A stretch of DNA of 64,000 bases from Alphaproteobacteria bacterium (GCA_021774695.1 JAJFIU010000162.1:62001-126000), one strand, 5' to 3'. Counted from the stretch's first letter, positions 51,590 to 60,864 are shown. Notes: a model not told the origin generated them from the sequence alone. A program made the numbers and translations.

Positions 51590-53977
51590 TCAATCCTCCA
51601 CGACAAACGTATATGATGTAAAAGCCTTGTTTCCGGCCATTTGACTGAAAATTTGCAACATCACATCTCGCGTATCGGGTGGTAAATCAAAAAACAAAGC
51701 CTGACGCCCGGTTAAACCGTTAAATCGCTTGATCGTGCGCTCTGTATCCAGGTTTTTCAGCAGTACGCGATATTTGAATGCAGGATCGGTAAAGTTGATA
51801 ACGACCCCCAGTTCTTCCGAGCCATCCTGTATGCCCGTTATTTCGAAACTATCTGATCTGTCTTGCAGACCGATATGTCCGACCACGTCTTGGTAAACAT
51901 TGACAGTCCTTATGTCTGGGGCAAGGTCATCCGGTGCTTCATATTCGGCCACCACATCACCCGCCTCGTCAATGAAAAGATCAAAGCGCGTGTCTTTATT
52001 TATCATCATGGCATTAGCGCGCACATGGATATAGACGCCGTCTCCGGTCATATCCAGTATCTGCGCTTCTTTCTGCTCGCCGGGTTCAGCCGACCTGAAC
52101 GTTAGCTGGCGGTAGGGACCTGCTATTTTTTCTCCGTCAGCCTGTTTGAATTCAGCCCAGAAGTTGGAAAAGTCGAAGCCTTTCATTTCGACCAATTTGC
52201 CGTCTTTGTTGAGGCTAATAATCCTGCCTTGCGCTGTTACGATTATGCGCAGGCGTTGTGCTTTTTTTAGAGGTACAAAGAAATATTGCTCTTCGCCTTT
52301 ATTAAGATGCTGAGTAAATGTGTATGCACCTTCATCAAGAGTTACCGCCTCATCGATCGAAGCGCCACCTTGCACGGGATTAACAAAACGGCCCCAATCA
52401 AGATCGATTTTGTCTGCGACAACTTCGGTAATTTTCAACATTGCTTCTTCAAGTTCGAAGGCAGTAGGAGCATCAATATACAGCCCGCAACCGGCTGCAG
52501 CATTGGCCTGCATTTCTGCACGCGCTTTGGGGTCCAGATCAAATCCGACAATATGCAGGTTTGTATCAACACATATATCTGCCAATGCCCTGATGGCGGC
52601 AATCGGGTCTCCGCCGCAAGTTTCTTCACCGTCTGTTATCAGAACGATCTGCCGACGACGGTCTGCAAACGCCTTGAGGTCCTCACCGGCTGCAGTAACA
52701 CTGGCGGCAATCGGCGTGTAGCCGTAGGGCGACAACTGTCTGGCTGCCGCCAAAATATTGTCGGACTGGCCAACTGCAAACGGCATCAAAAGGTCAGTAT
52801 TTGGGCAAGATGCTTCCGGTGTTTTTTCCACTGTATTATCGAATCCGTAGGCCCTGAAACCAACGGTAATGTGCGGGGCATCCAAGGCCCCGATTGATTT
52901 TTCAAGCGCTGCCATCGCTTGCAGCATTTTGGCCCTGCCATCAATCCAGGCGGCCATTGAACCGGACACATCCAGGATCAATTCCACTGCAACCGGCTTG
53001 GGCGCAGCAGCCTCATCTGGCGGCAGTTTAATCTCCACTTTGAGGGGCTGGTCCGGAGGCAACGGCGCAAGAACAGGTGGGCTCGACCCAGCTCCTGTGC
53101 CCGCAGCCGGAGCTTGGGCGGCAGCCGCAGCGGGGCCTCCTGCGCCAGCTTTGGCCGCACCGGCCGCAGCTCCTGAACCGCCACCGCCGCCTGACCCTGC
53201 TGAACCTCCTGACCCTGAACCACCAGAACCTGAACCTCCAGCGCCCGCAGGCATGCCGCCCGCACCACCTGCTGGCATATCGCCCATGGCACTCGGCGGC
53301 ATATCAGACATTGCCGGTAGCATCGCACCCATCGCATTTGCAAATTCGCCGTAGTTTGAGGCTAAGGAAAAACTGGCCCCTGACGATAATCCAAGTTCCG
53401 CCAAGCCCGCCACATCCGCAGCTTCACCAAGGCCGACAACGTCCATCTGCATGCCGCCTGACCCGAACTCTTCCGCTGCCGGAACAGGGTCCTGGCCGCA
53501 GGTGTCCATGCCATCGGAGATGATGATAATTCGCCGGGGGCCGGTCCATCCTTTCAAGTCGTCGTGCGCCAATTCTATGGCATGGGTCAGAGGCGTTTTT
53601 TTGCCTTTTGCCCAGAGTTCACTTTGCAGCGCCTCCAGCACACCAATTTTTCGCGAGCCAAACGGCAATACAAAGGAAGTCGCTTTGCAATTTTCTTCCC
53701 GGGTGTCGGCTTGGCCGCCAGCAAAAAACCGAACAGCTACATATTCGCTGCCTTCAAACTCTTTTGAAAGCGCAGCAAAAAGAGTGCGTCCCATATCGAT
53801 TTTGCGCACGCCGTCCAGGAGGGTGTTCATTGAGCCAGATCGGTCGAACAAGATGACAATTCGCTCTGGTTTTTCTAGTGCAGGATCGGCTGGCTTTTCT
53901 TGTGCACGAACGACTGGACCGATAATTTGTAAGGCTAAACCCATAACCAAGGCTGCCGCCAGAGAAAATTTGCGCAT
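51590..53977 (-). CDS. Exported protein with two von Willebrand A domains (island B)
   Basis: A 795-residue protein starting at ATG 53977 (AGGAG upstream). Signal peptide residues 1-25. VWA domain 1 (~38-215) has the MIDAS motif DRSGSM at 45-50. A Gly/Ala/Ser/Pro-rich linker fills ~222-308. VWA domain 2 (~328-495) has DVSGS at 336-340 and TDGEETCGGDP. A beta-rich C-terminal third follows, starting with YTFTQHLNKGEEQYFFVPL, which resembles the sandwich after VWA domains in some secreted proteins. It probably binds metal-dependent protein partners outside the cytoplasm. Confidence 0.85.
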   Translation of the reverse strand: MRKFSLAAALVMGLALQIIGPVVRAQEKPADPALEKPERIVILFDRSGSMNTLLDGVRKIDMGRTLFAALSKEFEGSEYVAVRFFAGGQADTREENCKATSFVLPFGSRKIGVLEALQSELWAKGKKTPLTHAIELAHDDLKGWTGPRRIIIISDGMDTCGQDPVPAAEEFGSGGMQMDVVGLGEAADVAGLAELGLSSGASFSLASNYGEFANAMGAMLPAMSDMPPSAMGDMPAGGAGGMPAGAGGSGSGGSGSGGSAGSGGGGGSGAAAGAAKAGAGGPAAAAAQAPAAGTGAGSSPPVLAPLPPDQPLKVEIKLPPDEAAAPKPVAVELILDVSGSMAAWIDGRAKMLQAMAALEKSIGALDAPHITVGFRAYGFDNTVEKTPEASCPNTDLLMPFAVGQSDNILAAARQLSPYGYTPIAASVTAAGEDLKAFADRRRQIVLITDGEETCGGDPIAAIRALADICVDTNLHIVGFDLDPKARAEMQANAAAGCGLYIDAPTAFELEEAMLKITEVVADKIDLDWGRFVNPVQGGASIDEAVTLDEGAYTFTQHLNKGEEQYFFVPLKKAQRLRIIVTAQGRIISLNKDGKLVEMKGFDFSNFWAEFKQADGEKIAGPYRQLTFRSAEPGEQKEAQILDMTGDGVYIHVRANAMMINKDTRFDLFIDEAGDVVAEYEAPDDLAPDIRTVNVYQDVVGHIGLQDRSDSFEITGIQDGSEELGVVINFTDPAFKYRVLLKNLDTERTIKRFNGLTGRQALFFDLPPDTRDVMLQIFSQMAGNKAFTSYTFVVED

Positions 53978-54102
53978 TACAGATTGCTCCTGCCAAGAAC
54001 CGCAACGATACCACACCAAAGCCTTTCGGCACAGCAGCAATCCCCGGGACGTCTCGCTGAGTTTGAAAAAATACTACCCAATCAGTCCCAAACCAAAATA
54101 GG

Positions 54103-54164
54103 CGACACGGGCAAACTCTCCAGCTTAGGCGCAGCATCGCCTGTCATATCATTGGTGAATAGCC
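54103..54164 (+). pseudogene. Remnant 3' end of a second yjbQ (right-end repeat, copy 2)
   Basis: The last 36 bases (54129-54164) match the yjbQ end at 35 of 36 positions. Upstream, CGACACGGGCA at 54103-54113 also matches yjbQ (49275-49285) after a 12-base net insertion. The whole stretch reads in frame as RHGQTLQLRRSIACHIIGE and stop, versus RHGHERSIACHIMGE. So it comes from another yjbQ allele with a 4-codon loop difference; the rest of that gene is missing. Confidence 0.78.
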
Positions 54165-54171
54165 AGCTTTT

Positions 54172-55155
54172 CTAAAACTTATAGACCAGCGTTGCGCGGG
54201 TGATGGTATCCCACGAGGCGGCACCGGCGGGAGAATCCGAATCATATTGCACCTGAAGCGACAGTTGCGCTGCAAGGCTTGAATTGATCTGCGCCCCCAG
54301 GCTGGCGCGGTTGTCAAAGGTGAAGGACCCAGTGCCAAAAATGACAGAGGCCTGATCTTTAAAATCAATATTGTCGGTCAGTTTCAGCTCGTAGGTGCTG
54401 GATACCCGACCGAGAAATTCGGTTGAGGTTGCGCCGGTATCTTCAAACTTGTTGAAGCGCACACCCGGTCCGCCTTCAAGCCGCAAGGACTGGCGGTCAG
54501 TTTTCAACAACTGTGTGCCAAGGCCGAGGCTGTCAATGATCCGGTAATCAAACCCGGAGAAGCGGCTCACATCCACTTCCAGATAATTGGCAACATAAAT
54601 ACTGTCCCACGCTTTATAAAGTGTGTTGAACCGGGTTTGAAGACGGCGGCGGGTTGTGGTGCCGCGGCTGCGGGCGAAATCAAAATCAAGATTGATGTCA
54701 TGTTCCCACTTGTCGAAATCACGGCTCAGGGCCAAGCCAAAAGCGATAGACTGCTCGTCGGTGTCGCCGGTGCTGGTGGAGGCACCAAGCTGCGCAGTGA
54801 CATTCCACAAGGATGGATCCAGGTACCAGATGACGCCGCGGTCCCGGGATTTTTTCTCGGCGGCGATGACGGCTTGCTCAGCGGCAGCGACTTCGCGGCG
54901 GAAATCGGCTGAGACCCAATCGGCTTGCACAGCCGCTGCAGCCTTGAGAATGTCAATCCGTGCGGCGGGCCAAGTTTCCAGCGCCATGGTAACCATGGTA
55001 GCAAACGCGCGCTCGTCGCCTTTGGCAGCGGCAGTTTTCAGCATGTCTTCCAGACCCGGCGGCGTGGCGGCCGACGCGGGCACTGCCCAACCGGCCAGCA
55101 GCAGCATTGCAGCAACACAATATTTTTTTAATTTGAAAGAGGTGGTCACAGTCAT
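54172..55155 (-). CDS. DUF481-family outer-membrane beta-barrel protein
   Basis: A 327-residue protein. Signal peptide residues 1-29 (AVPASAAT). A helical N-terminal part (~30-110) is followed by amphipathic beta strands (WNVTAQLGASTSTGDTDEQS, WEHDINLDFDFARSRGTTTR) to a C-terminal phenylalanine (TLVYKF), the outer-membrane insertion signal. This is the DUF481/YdiY salt-inducible group. Function unknown. It starts the conserved region right of the variable locus; its 3' end is eight bases from the yjbQ remnant. Confidence 0.88.
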   Translation of the reverse strand: MTVTTSFKLKKYCVAAMLLLAGWAVPASAATPPGLEDMLKTAAAKGDERAFATMVTMALETWPAARIDILKAAAAVQADWVSADFRREVAAAEQAVIAAEKKSRDRGVIWYLDPSLWNVTAQLGASTSTGDTDEQSIAFGLALSRDFDKWEHDINLDFDFARSRGTTTRRRLQTRFNTLYKAWDSIYVANYLEVDVSRFSGFDYRIIDSLGLGTQLLKTDRQSLRLEGGPGVRFNKFEDTGATSTEFLGRVSSTYELKLTDNIDFKDQASVIFGTGSFTFDNRASLGAQINSSLAAQLSLQVQYDSDSPAGAASWDTITRATLVYKF

Positions 55156-55257
55156 TATTTTAATCCCGTCATAGATAGTCTAGTGATTTCCCCCAATTCG
55201 CTAGTCATCTACCGGCAAGTCGTTATGGTGGCAAGCTCATTTTAGGAGGGACTTTAA

Positions 55258-56253
55258 ATGCCCACAGCGTTTGTAACTGGTGCAACTGGCTTTATCGGCA
55301 GACATCTTGTTGAAGTATTGCGCGAAGATGGCTGGACAATTGTCGCCGGTGTGCGGGATACCGCGCGGGCGGCAACGCTGCTGGGCGACGATATTACGCT
55401 GGTGAAAGCAGACCTTTTGAGCCCGGCGTCAATTCAACGAGCCATGCCCGATGTGGCCGACTGTGTTTTTCATGTTGCGGCTGATGTTAGCTCCTGGTCG
55501 AAAGATGCTGACCGACAGTATCAAACCAACGTTGAAGGCACGGCGGCGCTATTGCAGTCAACGCTGAACAAAGAGATCAAACGGCTGGTTCATGTTTCCT
55601 CCATCGTTACTTACGGCGAGCATGACGATGTCATTGACGATTTCACACCTCGGCTGGGCGCCACCAGCTGGGTAAGCTATGTGAGCACAAAGTCATACGC
55701 GGAGCGCAAAGTTAAAGAAGCGGTTGATCGCGGACTTGATGCGGTGATTGTTAACCCAACCGACATCGTCGGCAAATATGACGACCAAAACTGGATCCGC
55801 CTGATCAAAATGGTTGCAGACGACACGCTGCCGGCGGTACCGCCGGGCAACGGTAACTTCGCCAATGGCCGCGCTGTCGCTGAAGGGATTCTCGCAGCCT
55901 ACAAGCACGGCATTACCGGCGAAAATTATATATTGGGCGGGCCTTATGCCACGTTCCACGAGTTCTTGAGTTTGGCGGCCTCAAAGCTGGGCAAACCAGA
56001 GCCCAAGAAACCGATTTCACCGGTCGTGTTGAAACTTTATGCAAGGGTTTTGGAACTGGCCTCGAAAATAACCGGCAAACGCCCCGCTGTGACCAAAGAA
56101 GAAGCCTATTTTTCCTGCCAAAGCTACCGGGTTAATTACGACCGAGCGATCAATGACCTTGGTTACCGCGATGTGCCGCTGGAACAATCGATCGATGAAG
56201 CCATTGCATATTTGCGCGAAAAAGGGCTTATTTGCGCGAAAAAGGCGACCTGA
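55258..56253 (+). CDS. NAD-dependent epimerase/dehydratase (extended SDR)
   Basis: A 331-residue Rossmann-fold protein. The nucleotide site TGATGFIGRHLVEVL is at residues 8-22, VFHVAADVSSWSKDADRQYQ follows, and YVSTKSYAERKVKEA has the YxxxK catalytic pair. It is most like dihydroflavonol-reductase/3-beta-HSD-type proteins; substrate unknown. The C-terminal residues LICAKKAT come from a 20-bp duplication that shifted the frame (see findings). The end overlaps the MFS gene by 26 bases on the other strand. Confidence 0.9.
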   Translation: MPTAFVTGATGFIGRHLVEVLREDGWTIVAGVRDTARAATLLGDDITLVKADLLSPASIQRAMPDVADCVFHVAADVSSWSKDADRQYQTNVEGTAALLQSTLNKEIKRLVHVSSIVTYGEHDDVIDDFTPRLGATSWVSYVSTKSYAERKVKEAVDRGLDAVIVNPTDIVGKYDDQNWIRLIKMVADDTLPAVPPGNGNFANGRAVAEGILAAYKHGITGENYILGGPYATFHEFLSLAASKLGKPEPKKPISPVVLKLYARVLELASKITGKRPAVTKEEAYFSCQSYRVNYDRAINDLGYRDVPLEQSIDEAIAYLREKGLICAKKAT

Positions 56254-57478
56254 CCCCCTGAATTCTGACGCCCTGAAGCGCCACCGGCAAAACCAGCGCC
56301 ATAGCAGCAAAACAGGTAACGGCACCAGCGGCCAACACCGCTGTTAGCCCGTACTCCCCCTCAAGCGCCAACCCGATGATAAAAGGGGAAAGCGCCGTTG
56401 ACACCACCACAATGGAGGTGGAAAGCGACTTGATCTCTCCCAGAAACTGGGTGCCGTAAAGTTCCGCCCAAATGGCATTGTTGATCGGCAGGGTAATGCC
56501 TGCGCCCAGCCCGAGCAAACCCATGAAAAGTGCGATGCCCGCAGCGCCGTAATCCGGTACGATCATCAAAAGAGCCCCGGCAAAAAGTGGTGGATACAGT
56601 GGCATCAGGTGACGACCACCATAGCGGTCCACCAGCAGGCCGCCCATGAAGGGAGCCGCCACCGAGCCCAAAGCGTAAAAGCCATAAAAAGCAGTAAAGT
56701 CAATGAACGCCACCTGCTTGAACTGCGCAATTTCAGCCGAAAAAAAGAAAATAGCGGTGATCCAAAACGGGCCAGCCATAAGCGCCGGCAACATCAGGTA
56801 AAACCGCCAGTCCACGAGCACATCGCGGCGGCGAAGATGCAGGTGCGGCGGCTGTTGCGGATTTTGCTGTTCCACAATTTGTGCTTGGCTCCAGTTCGCG
56901 TGCCGAACGCTATGACCCTTGAGCAGCCATAACACCACCGGGAGTGCCACCAGCACCAGCCCGCCCGCAAATATCAGCCAGCCGCTGCGCCAGGCAAAGC
57001 CGCTCATCAGCATAACCGCAACTAACGGCAACACCGCCTGACCAAGGGGGAAGCCAAGGCCAGCAATTGCAACAGACAGCCCCCTGTTCTTGGTATAATA
57101 GCGCGACATGCTGGTCATCGAGGCGTGGGTCAAAAGCCCCTGGCCCAGCAGCCGGACCAGCATCAACGCCACCACCAGAAGCAACAAGTTACTTGCCGTG
57201 CCAACCAGCAGGCACGCAACCGCCATCGCCGTAACCAAAGCGGCAACATACGGAACCAGCCGAACCCGATCGATAATATGGCCCAGCTGGTTGAGACCGA
57301 TAGCACTGACCAATGTGATCAACAGATAATAGAAGCCAAAATCACTGTTGGAGAGGGTAAACTCACCGGTGATGGCCTCTTTATAAACGCCGATAAAATA
57401 AGTTTGACCAAAACTGGACAAGAAGGCCAGCGCTACCCCAAACCCTAAAAACCGGGCATTTTTAGCGATAAATGTCAT
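56228..57478 (-). CDS. MFS transporter
   Basis: A 416-residue integral membrane protein with about 12 hydrophobic helices (FGVALAFLSSFGQTYFIGVY in TM1, LGAGITLPINNAIWAELYG late). The pattern GVYKEAITGEFTLSNSDFGF between TM1 and TM2 is typical of monocarboxylate/oxalate-like MFS exporters, but the substrate cannot be assigned. The start is ATG at 57478, after AAGGGGCGTCG; a longer opening to 57595 overlaps the divergent gene. Confidence 0.9.
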   Translation of the reverse strand: MTFIAKNARFLGFGVALAFLSSFGQTYFIGVYKEAITGEFTLSNSDFGFYYLLITLVSAIGLNQLGHIIDRVRLVPYVAALVTAMAVACLLVGTASNLLLLVVALMLVRLLGQGLLTHASMTSMSRYYTKNRGLSVAIAGLGFPLGQAVLPLVAVMLMSGFAWRSGWLIFAGGLVLVALPVVLWLLKGHSVRHANWSQAQIVEQQNPQQPPHLHLRRRDVLVDWRFYLMLPALMAGPFWITAIFFFSAEIAQFKQVAFIDFTAFYGFYALGSVAAPFMGGLLVDRYGGRHLMPLYPPLFAGALLMIVPDYGAAGIALFMGLLGLGAGITLPINNAIWAELYGTQFLGEIKSLSTSIVVVSTALSPFIIGLALEGEYGLTAVLAAGAVTCFAAMALVLPVALQGVRIQGVRSPFSRK

Positions 57479-57632
57479 CGACGCCCCTTGTTGCCAGTGT
57501 GCGCCCTTCTTTATGGGTTTTTTTAATAAAAACATACCGTTTCTTAACGCTTTTCGTGGAAAGCTTGGGTCTATTGCTGCTTGCCGTGATGGCAACAGTG
57601 CTGCGCAGTCGAAACGCTTAACGGGGATCAGC

Positions 57633-59393
57633 TTGGCCTACGGTGTAAATATTCACTATGAAATACTGGGCCGGCAGGGCAGCGGATGGACGATTCTTGA
57701 GGTTAAAAAAGACCGTGACACTGCAACAAAGCAGGCCGAACAGCTATGGAAAAGCCGCAAATACACTGGTGTCCGTGTTCTTAAGGAGTCGTTCGATCAA
57801 GCCGAAAACGACGTCAAGTCGATCGAGATTTATGCGAGGGGCAGCAACCGCAAGAAATCAAAATACGACGAAACCGGCACCATCTCGCCGTGTCTTACCC
57901 CGGATGACCTCTATCGCCACGATGGCCGCCGGTCTATATGGGACCTGATGAATTCTTCGCTTGCAGAATGGCGCATTACGCCGACCGAATTGCTGCATTC
58001 CCTCGATCACTATTACCGCCTGTATAACGCCGGCACCCGGCTGCAAAATGCGGTTCAACGCACGGCGGTTGCCTTCGAAAATGAAGAAGGCTCGATCCAG
58101 GAACGGATGCGGAAAATATATAAGGTTATCGACCTCTCGATCGACATAATGAAGCAAACCAAAGATACCGTGCCATCGCTGGAGACCAGTCGATTAGCGC
58201 CGATCATTGTCGACCTGGAAGAAAAACCCAACAAGCGCTTCCTGCTTACATGCGCGATAGTTGAATATCTGCGCCCCACTATCACCCTGAGCGACAAACT
58301 TGGCCGAGTGATCATTTTTTTAACCGCCAGCAGGCCAGCCTGGGTCATGGAAATACTCGATCAATTGATTTCAGAATATCTGATGCACGAGCAGGTCCTG
58401 TTCCAGTTGATGGGCGAAAAGGAAGACCGCGCCGCCTTTATGGTTGAGCTAGCCTATTTTCAGAGCGGCGAATTAAACCTGATGGGCGAAGATGAAAGCT
58501 CGCCGCGGTTCAGCGAAGAAGTGCTGCGCCTGAACGGGTTTCTGGCGGAAAATTTACTGCCCCGCAGCGCCCATGTTATGCTGGATCGGCTAAAAACTGA
58601 AATTGAGGCTCCCAAGCCCATCGGCGGCAGCGGCCTGATTGAACAGCTAAAAGGGCTATCCGCAATCGGTGAGGCGTTGGAAAGCCTGCACGAAGACCTG
58701 CACGCCCTCGACCATGTGATGGAAGGCGTACGCGCCCGGGCCGGTCGGCTGATCAACAGCCAGTCAATCGCCGATATGCTGGAGTCATTGCAAAACCCCA
58801 TTGACCAGGTAAATTGCCTGCTCGATCTGGAAGCGGTCACAGTGGGTGATAGCAACAAACGCGTTGTGGCCAATTTTATCTTGCCGATTCTGTCGCGCCC
58901 CGAATATGAAACAGTTTTCATGGGGCTTGACCAAAACCCCATGCGCCGAATGGCTGATTTAGTATCCCTGCAGAAACGGGTTCTGAGCGCTGGCCTGTCA
59001 GAGATGTATAAGCGGAAAATCGCCGCCCAGCTGGACCAGTTTTGCCAGATAATTCTGGATAACACCCAGGTTTTGAAAAAAATTCACCAACTGAATATCG
59101 GTCTGCAAGATAAATCCCGCAAGATACTCAAAATGCTGTCAGAGGATTATTTTACCGATGGCAGCTGTCGCACCGCAGCCGAACATCAGGTGCGTGTCTA
59201 TATGCGTCAACCCGGTTTCACCGAGGGGCTGATCAGCGGTATGAAAAGAAAAGATGCTGAAGCTGAATTACTGGCTTTCAAAATCTTGCTCGAGTACGCG
59301 GGCATCAAAGAGCAGGCAGACGAACCAGCGCCAACCGAAGCAGTAGACGAACAAGCGGAGTTGGACGACGGTGACATGTCGTCAGCGATCTAA
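57633..59393 (+). CDS. Conserved-looking 586-residue soluble protein, unknown function
   Basis: A large cytoplasmic, helix-rich protein. The N-terminus (LAYGVNIHYEILGRQGSGWT then KQAEQLWKSRKYTGVRVLKE) forms a small alpha/beta domain. A long helical region follows (SSLAEWRITPTELLHSLDHY, GEALESLHEDLHALDHVMEG), and the last ~30 residues are acidic. I place the start at TTG 57633, behind GGGG, because the preceding 40 codons from ATG 57513 are basic and look non-coding; that ATG remains possible. No membrane segment, no catalytic motif and no family recognised. Divergent from the MFS gene. Confidence 0.7.
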   Translation: MAYGVNIHYEILGRQGSGWTILEVKKDRDTATKQAEQLWKSRKYTGVRVLKESFDQAENDVKSIEIYARGSNRKKSKYDETGTISPCLTPDDLYRHDGRRSIWDLMNSSLAEWRITPTELLHSLDHYYRLYNAGTRLQNAVQRTAVAFENEEGSIQERMRKIYKVIDLSIDIMKQTKDTVPSLETSRLAPIIVDLEEKPNKRFLLTCAIVEYLRPTITLSDKLGRVIIFLTASRPAWVMEILDQLISEYLMHEQVLFQLMGEKEDRAAFMVELAYFQSGELNLMGEDESSPRFSEEVLRLNGFLAENLLPRSAHVMLDRLKTEIEAPKPIGGSGLIEQLKGLSAIGEALESLHEDLHALDHVMEGVRARAGRLINSQSIADMLESLQNPIDQVNCLLDLEAVTVGDSNKRVVANFILPILSRPEYETVFMGLDQNPMRRMADLVSLQKRVLSAGLSEMYKRKIAAQLDQFCQIILDNTQVLKKIHQLNIGLQDKSRKILKMLSEDYFTDGSCRTAAEHQVRVYMRQPGFTEGLISGMKRKDAEAELLAFKILLEYAGIKEQADEPAPTEAVDEQAELDDGDMSSAI

Positions 59394-59503
59394 ATAGCCA
59401 CATCGTGCCACACAAGAGCTCACCAACATGCGTTAAAAGACTAAAATAGCCAGCCTACAAAGCGGCAAATAGCCGGATTCCGCCAATAAATAGATGGTTG
59501 CCC

Positions 59504-59704
59504 TTAAAAATCAGAAATGATGCCGTTCTTTTCCCAGTCGCCGTAACGAGTTGGCTCGGGGCCTTTGCGGCCGCCAATTTCCACCGCTTTAGGCTTTTGC
59601 TTTCCGGCGCCCTGGACTTTGATGTCCAGTGCATGAGAACCACTATCAGGCCCACAATCAACCCCGCTTTCGACTTCAGTGGGTTTTGGCTTCTCTTGTG
59701 GCAT
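59504..59704 (-). CDS. SDHAF4/DUF1674-type succinate dehydrogenase assembly factor
   Basis: A 66-residue protein whose C-terminus is [20 protein letters not shown] followed by SDF, the DUF1674/SDHAF4 signature. In mitochondria the homologue helps flavinylated SdhA join SdhB. The N-terminal half is polar and disordered, as usual. It is not next to sdh genes here. The neighbouring CPBP gene on the same strand ends upstream, 58 bases away. Confidence 0.9.
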   Translation of the reverse strand: MPQEKPKPTEVESGVDCGPDSGSHALDIKVQGAGKQKPKAVEIGGRKGPEPTRYGDWEKNGIISDF

Positions 59705-59762
59705 GAGGCTATCCTTGGTGTTGCGGTGTAGCGGGGCGTTCGCCTGACGGATTGTTGACGGT

Positions 59763-60656
59763 CTACGATACTACTTTGGCAGCCTTTTCCTCACCCTGAT
59801 AACGCCACCAGAAATACAGTCCAACGGCAAGAATAACAAGCGGCAAAATAAAGCCAAACTCACCGGCATAGCGCCAGGTTTCTTTATATTGGATTGTCAT
59901 TTGCTGCATGATGGTCAGCACATAAATATTGTGCGATGCGTGCAAAATAACGGCGGGCCACAAGCTATCCGATCGCACCCTGAGATAGGTCAAAATGAAC
60001 GACATGCCCACTGTCATTAAGGTATAGTTGAGAAACTGAAGCTCGATATCGTTGGGACCAGCATTATATTTGGTCCAGAAAATTATTGGCAAATGCCACA
60101 AGGCCCAAATCAGCCCAACTGCCAGCGACGCCAACGGAAACGACATCAGTCGCATCAATGTTGGGGTTAAAAACCCCCGCCATCCCATTTCTTCGCCCAG
60201 CGCGGTAGCCAAATGCCATATCATCCCGACCGTGCCGAACATCAGAACACCAAACGCGATTGTTGCACCTTCTGACCAATTGGCAAGGCCGAGAAAATAA
60301 CTGACTTCCTTGACAAATTTTGGATCGATCAACCCACCAAACCCGCCGCCCCAGATAAGTGCATAGGCAACAGCCGCATAGAGCAGTGGCAGCAGATATC
60401 CGGCGGCAATCCAGCGCCCCGACGGCCAGCGCCAACCAAGCGTTGAATAATCAACCGCACGAATTTTACAGGTGGCAAGTGCCGCCAGTGCCGGTGTCCA
60501 CATCAAAAACGAAACATAATAGCGCCGCAAACCGTGCTCGATGACAAAATAATAGGCGACCGACGCAAACAAAGTCGTCAGCCCTAAAAACCACACAAGA
60601 GTTATCACCGTCTGGTTGCGCTCTGCTGCGTTCATTTGCTCGTCTGTCGTCATCAC
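59763..60656 (-). CDS. CPBP-family intramembrane metalloprotease
   Basis: A 297-residue membrane protein with about eight helices. The CPBP/Abi motifs are present: E155-E156-x3-R160 in [20 protein letters not shown] (motif 2) and [11 protein letters not shown] (motif 3), which form the putative zinc site. Family members cleave prenylated CaaX proteins or process peptides; some give bacteriocin immunity. Target unknown. Divergent from htpX. Confidence 0.92.
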   Translation of the reverse strand: MMTTDEQMNAAERNQTVITLVWFLGLTTLFASVAYYFVIEHGLRRYYVSFLMWTPALAALATCKIRAVDYSTLGWRWPSGRWIAAGYLLPLLYAAVAYALIWGGGFGGLIDPKFVKEVSYFLGLANWSEGATIAFGVLMFGTVGMIWHLATALGEEMGWRGFLTPTLMRLMSFPLASLAVGLIWALWHLPIIFWTKYNAGPNDIELQFLNYTLMTVGMSFILTYLRVRSDSLWPAVILHASHNIYVLTIMQQMTIQYKETWRYAGEFGFILPLVILAVGLYFWWRYQGEEKAAKVVS

Positions 60657-60777
60657 TCAAATCCAACTTATCTACCCGAGGTGCCAAACATGGGGCATCA
60701 AACTACTGCATTGTGCACCCATTAGGCAGCAATAAACAATGCGTCATACCAGGTGTGTACGCCCGAATGCCAACTCT

Positions 60778-60806
60778 CTTGAACCCTGAGTGCCAAATCA
60801 CCATAT
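60778..60806 (+). promoter_or_regulatory. RpoH-type heat-shock promoter of htpX
   Basis: CTTGAAC (60778-60784), a 14-base spacer and CACCATAT (60799-60806), a close match to the sigma-32 consensus CTTGAAA / CCCCATNT. The start site would be near 60813, about 50 bases before the htpX GTG. Confidence 0.6.
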
Positions 60807-60864
60807 GAAAGAGCAAGAAAAATGAGATGAAATGACCTAAAGCCATCGACAGTCGGAACCAACA

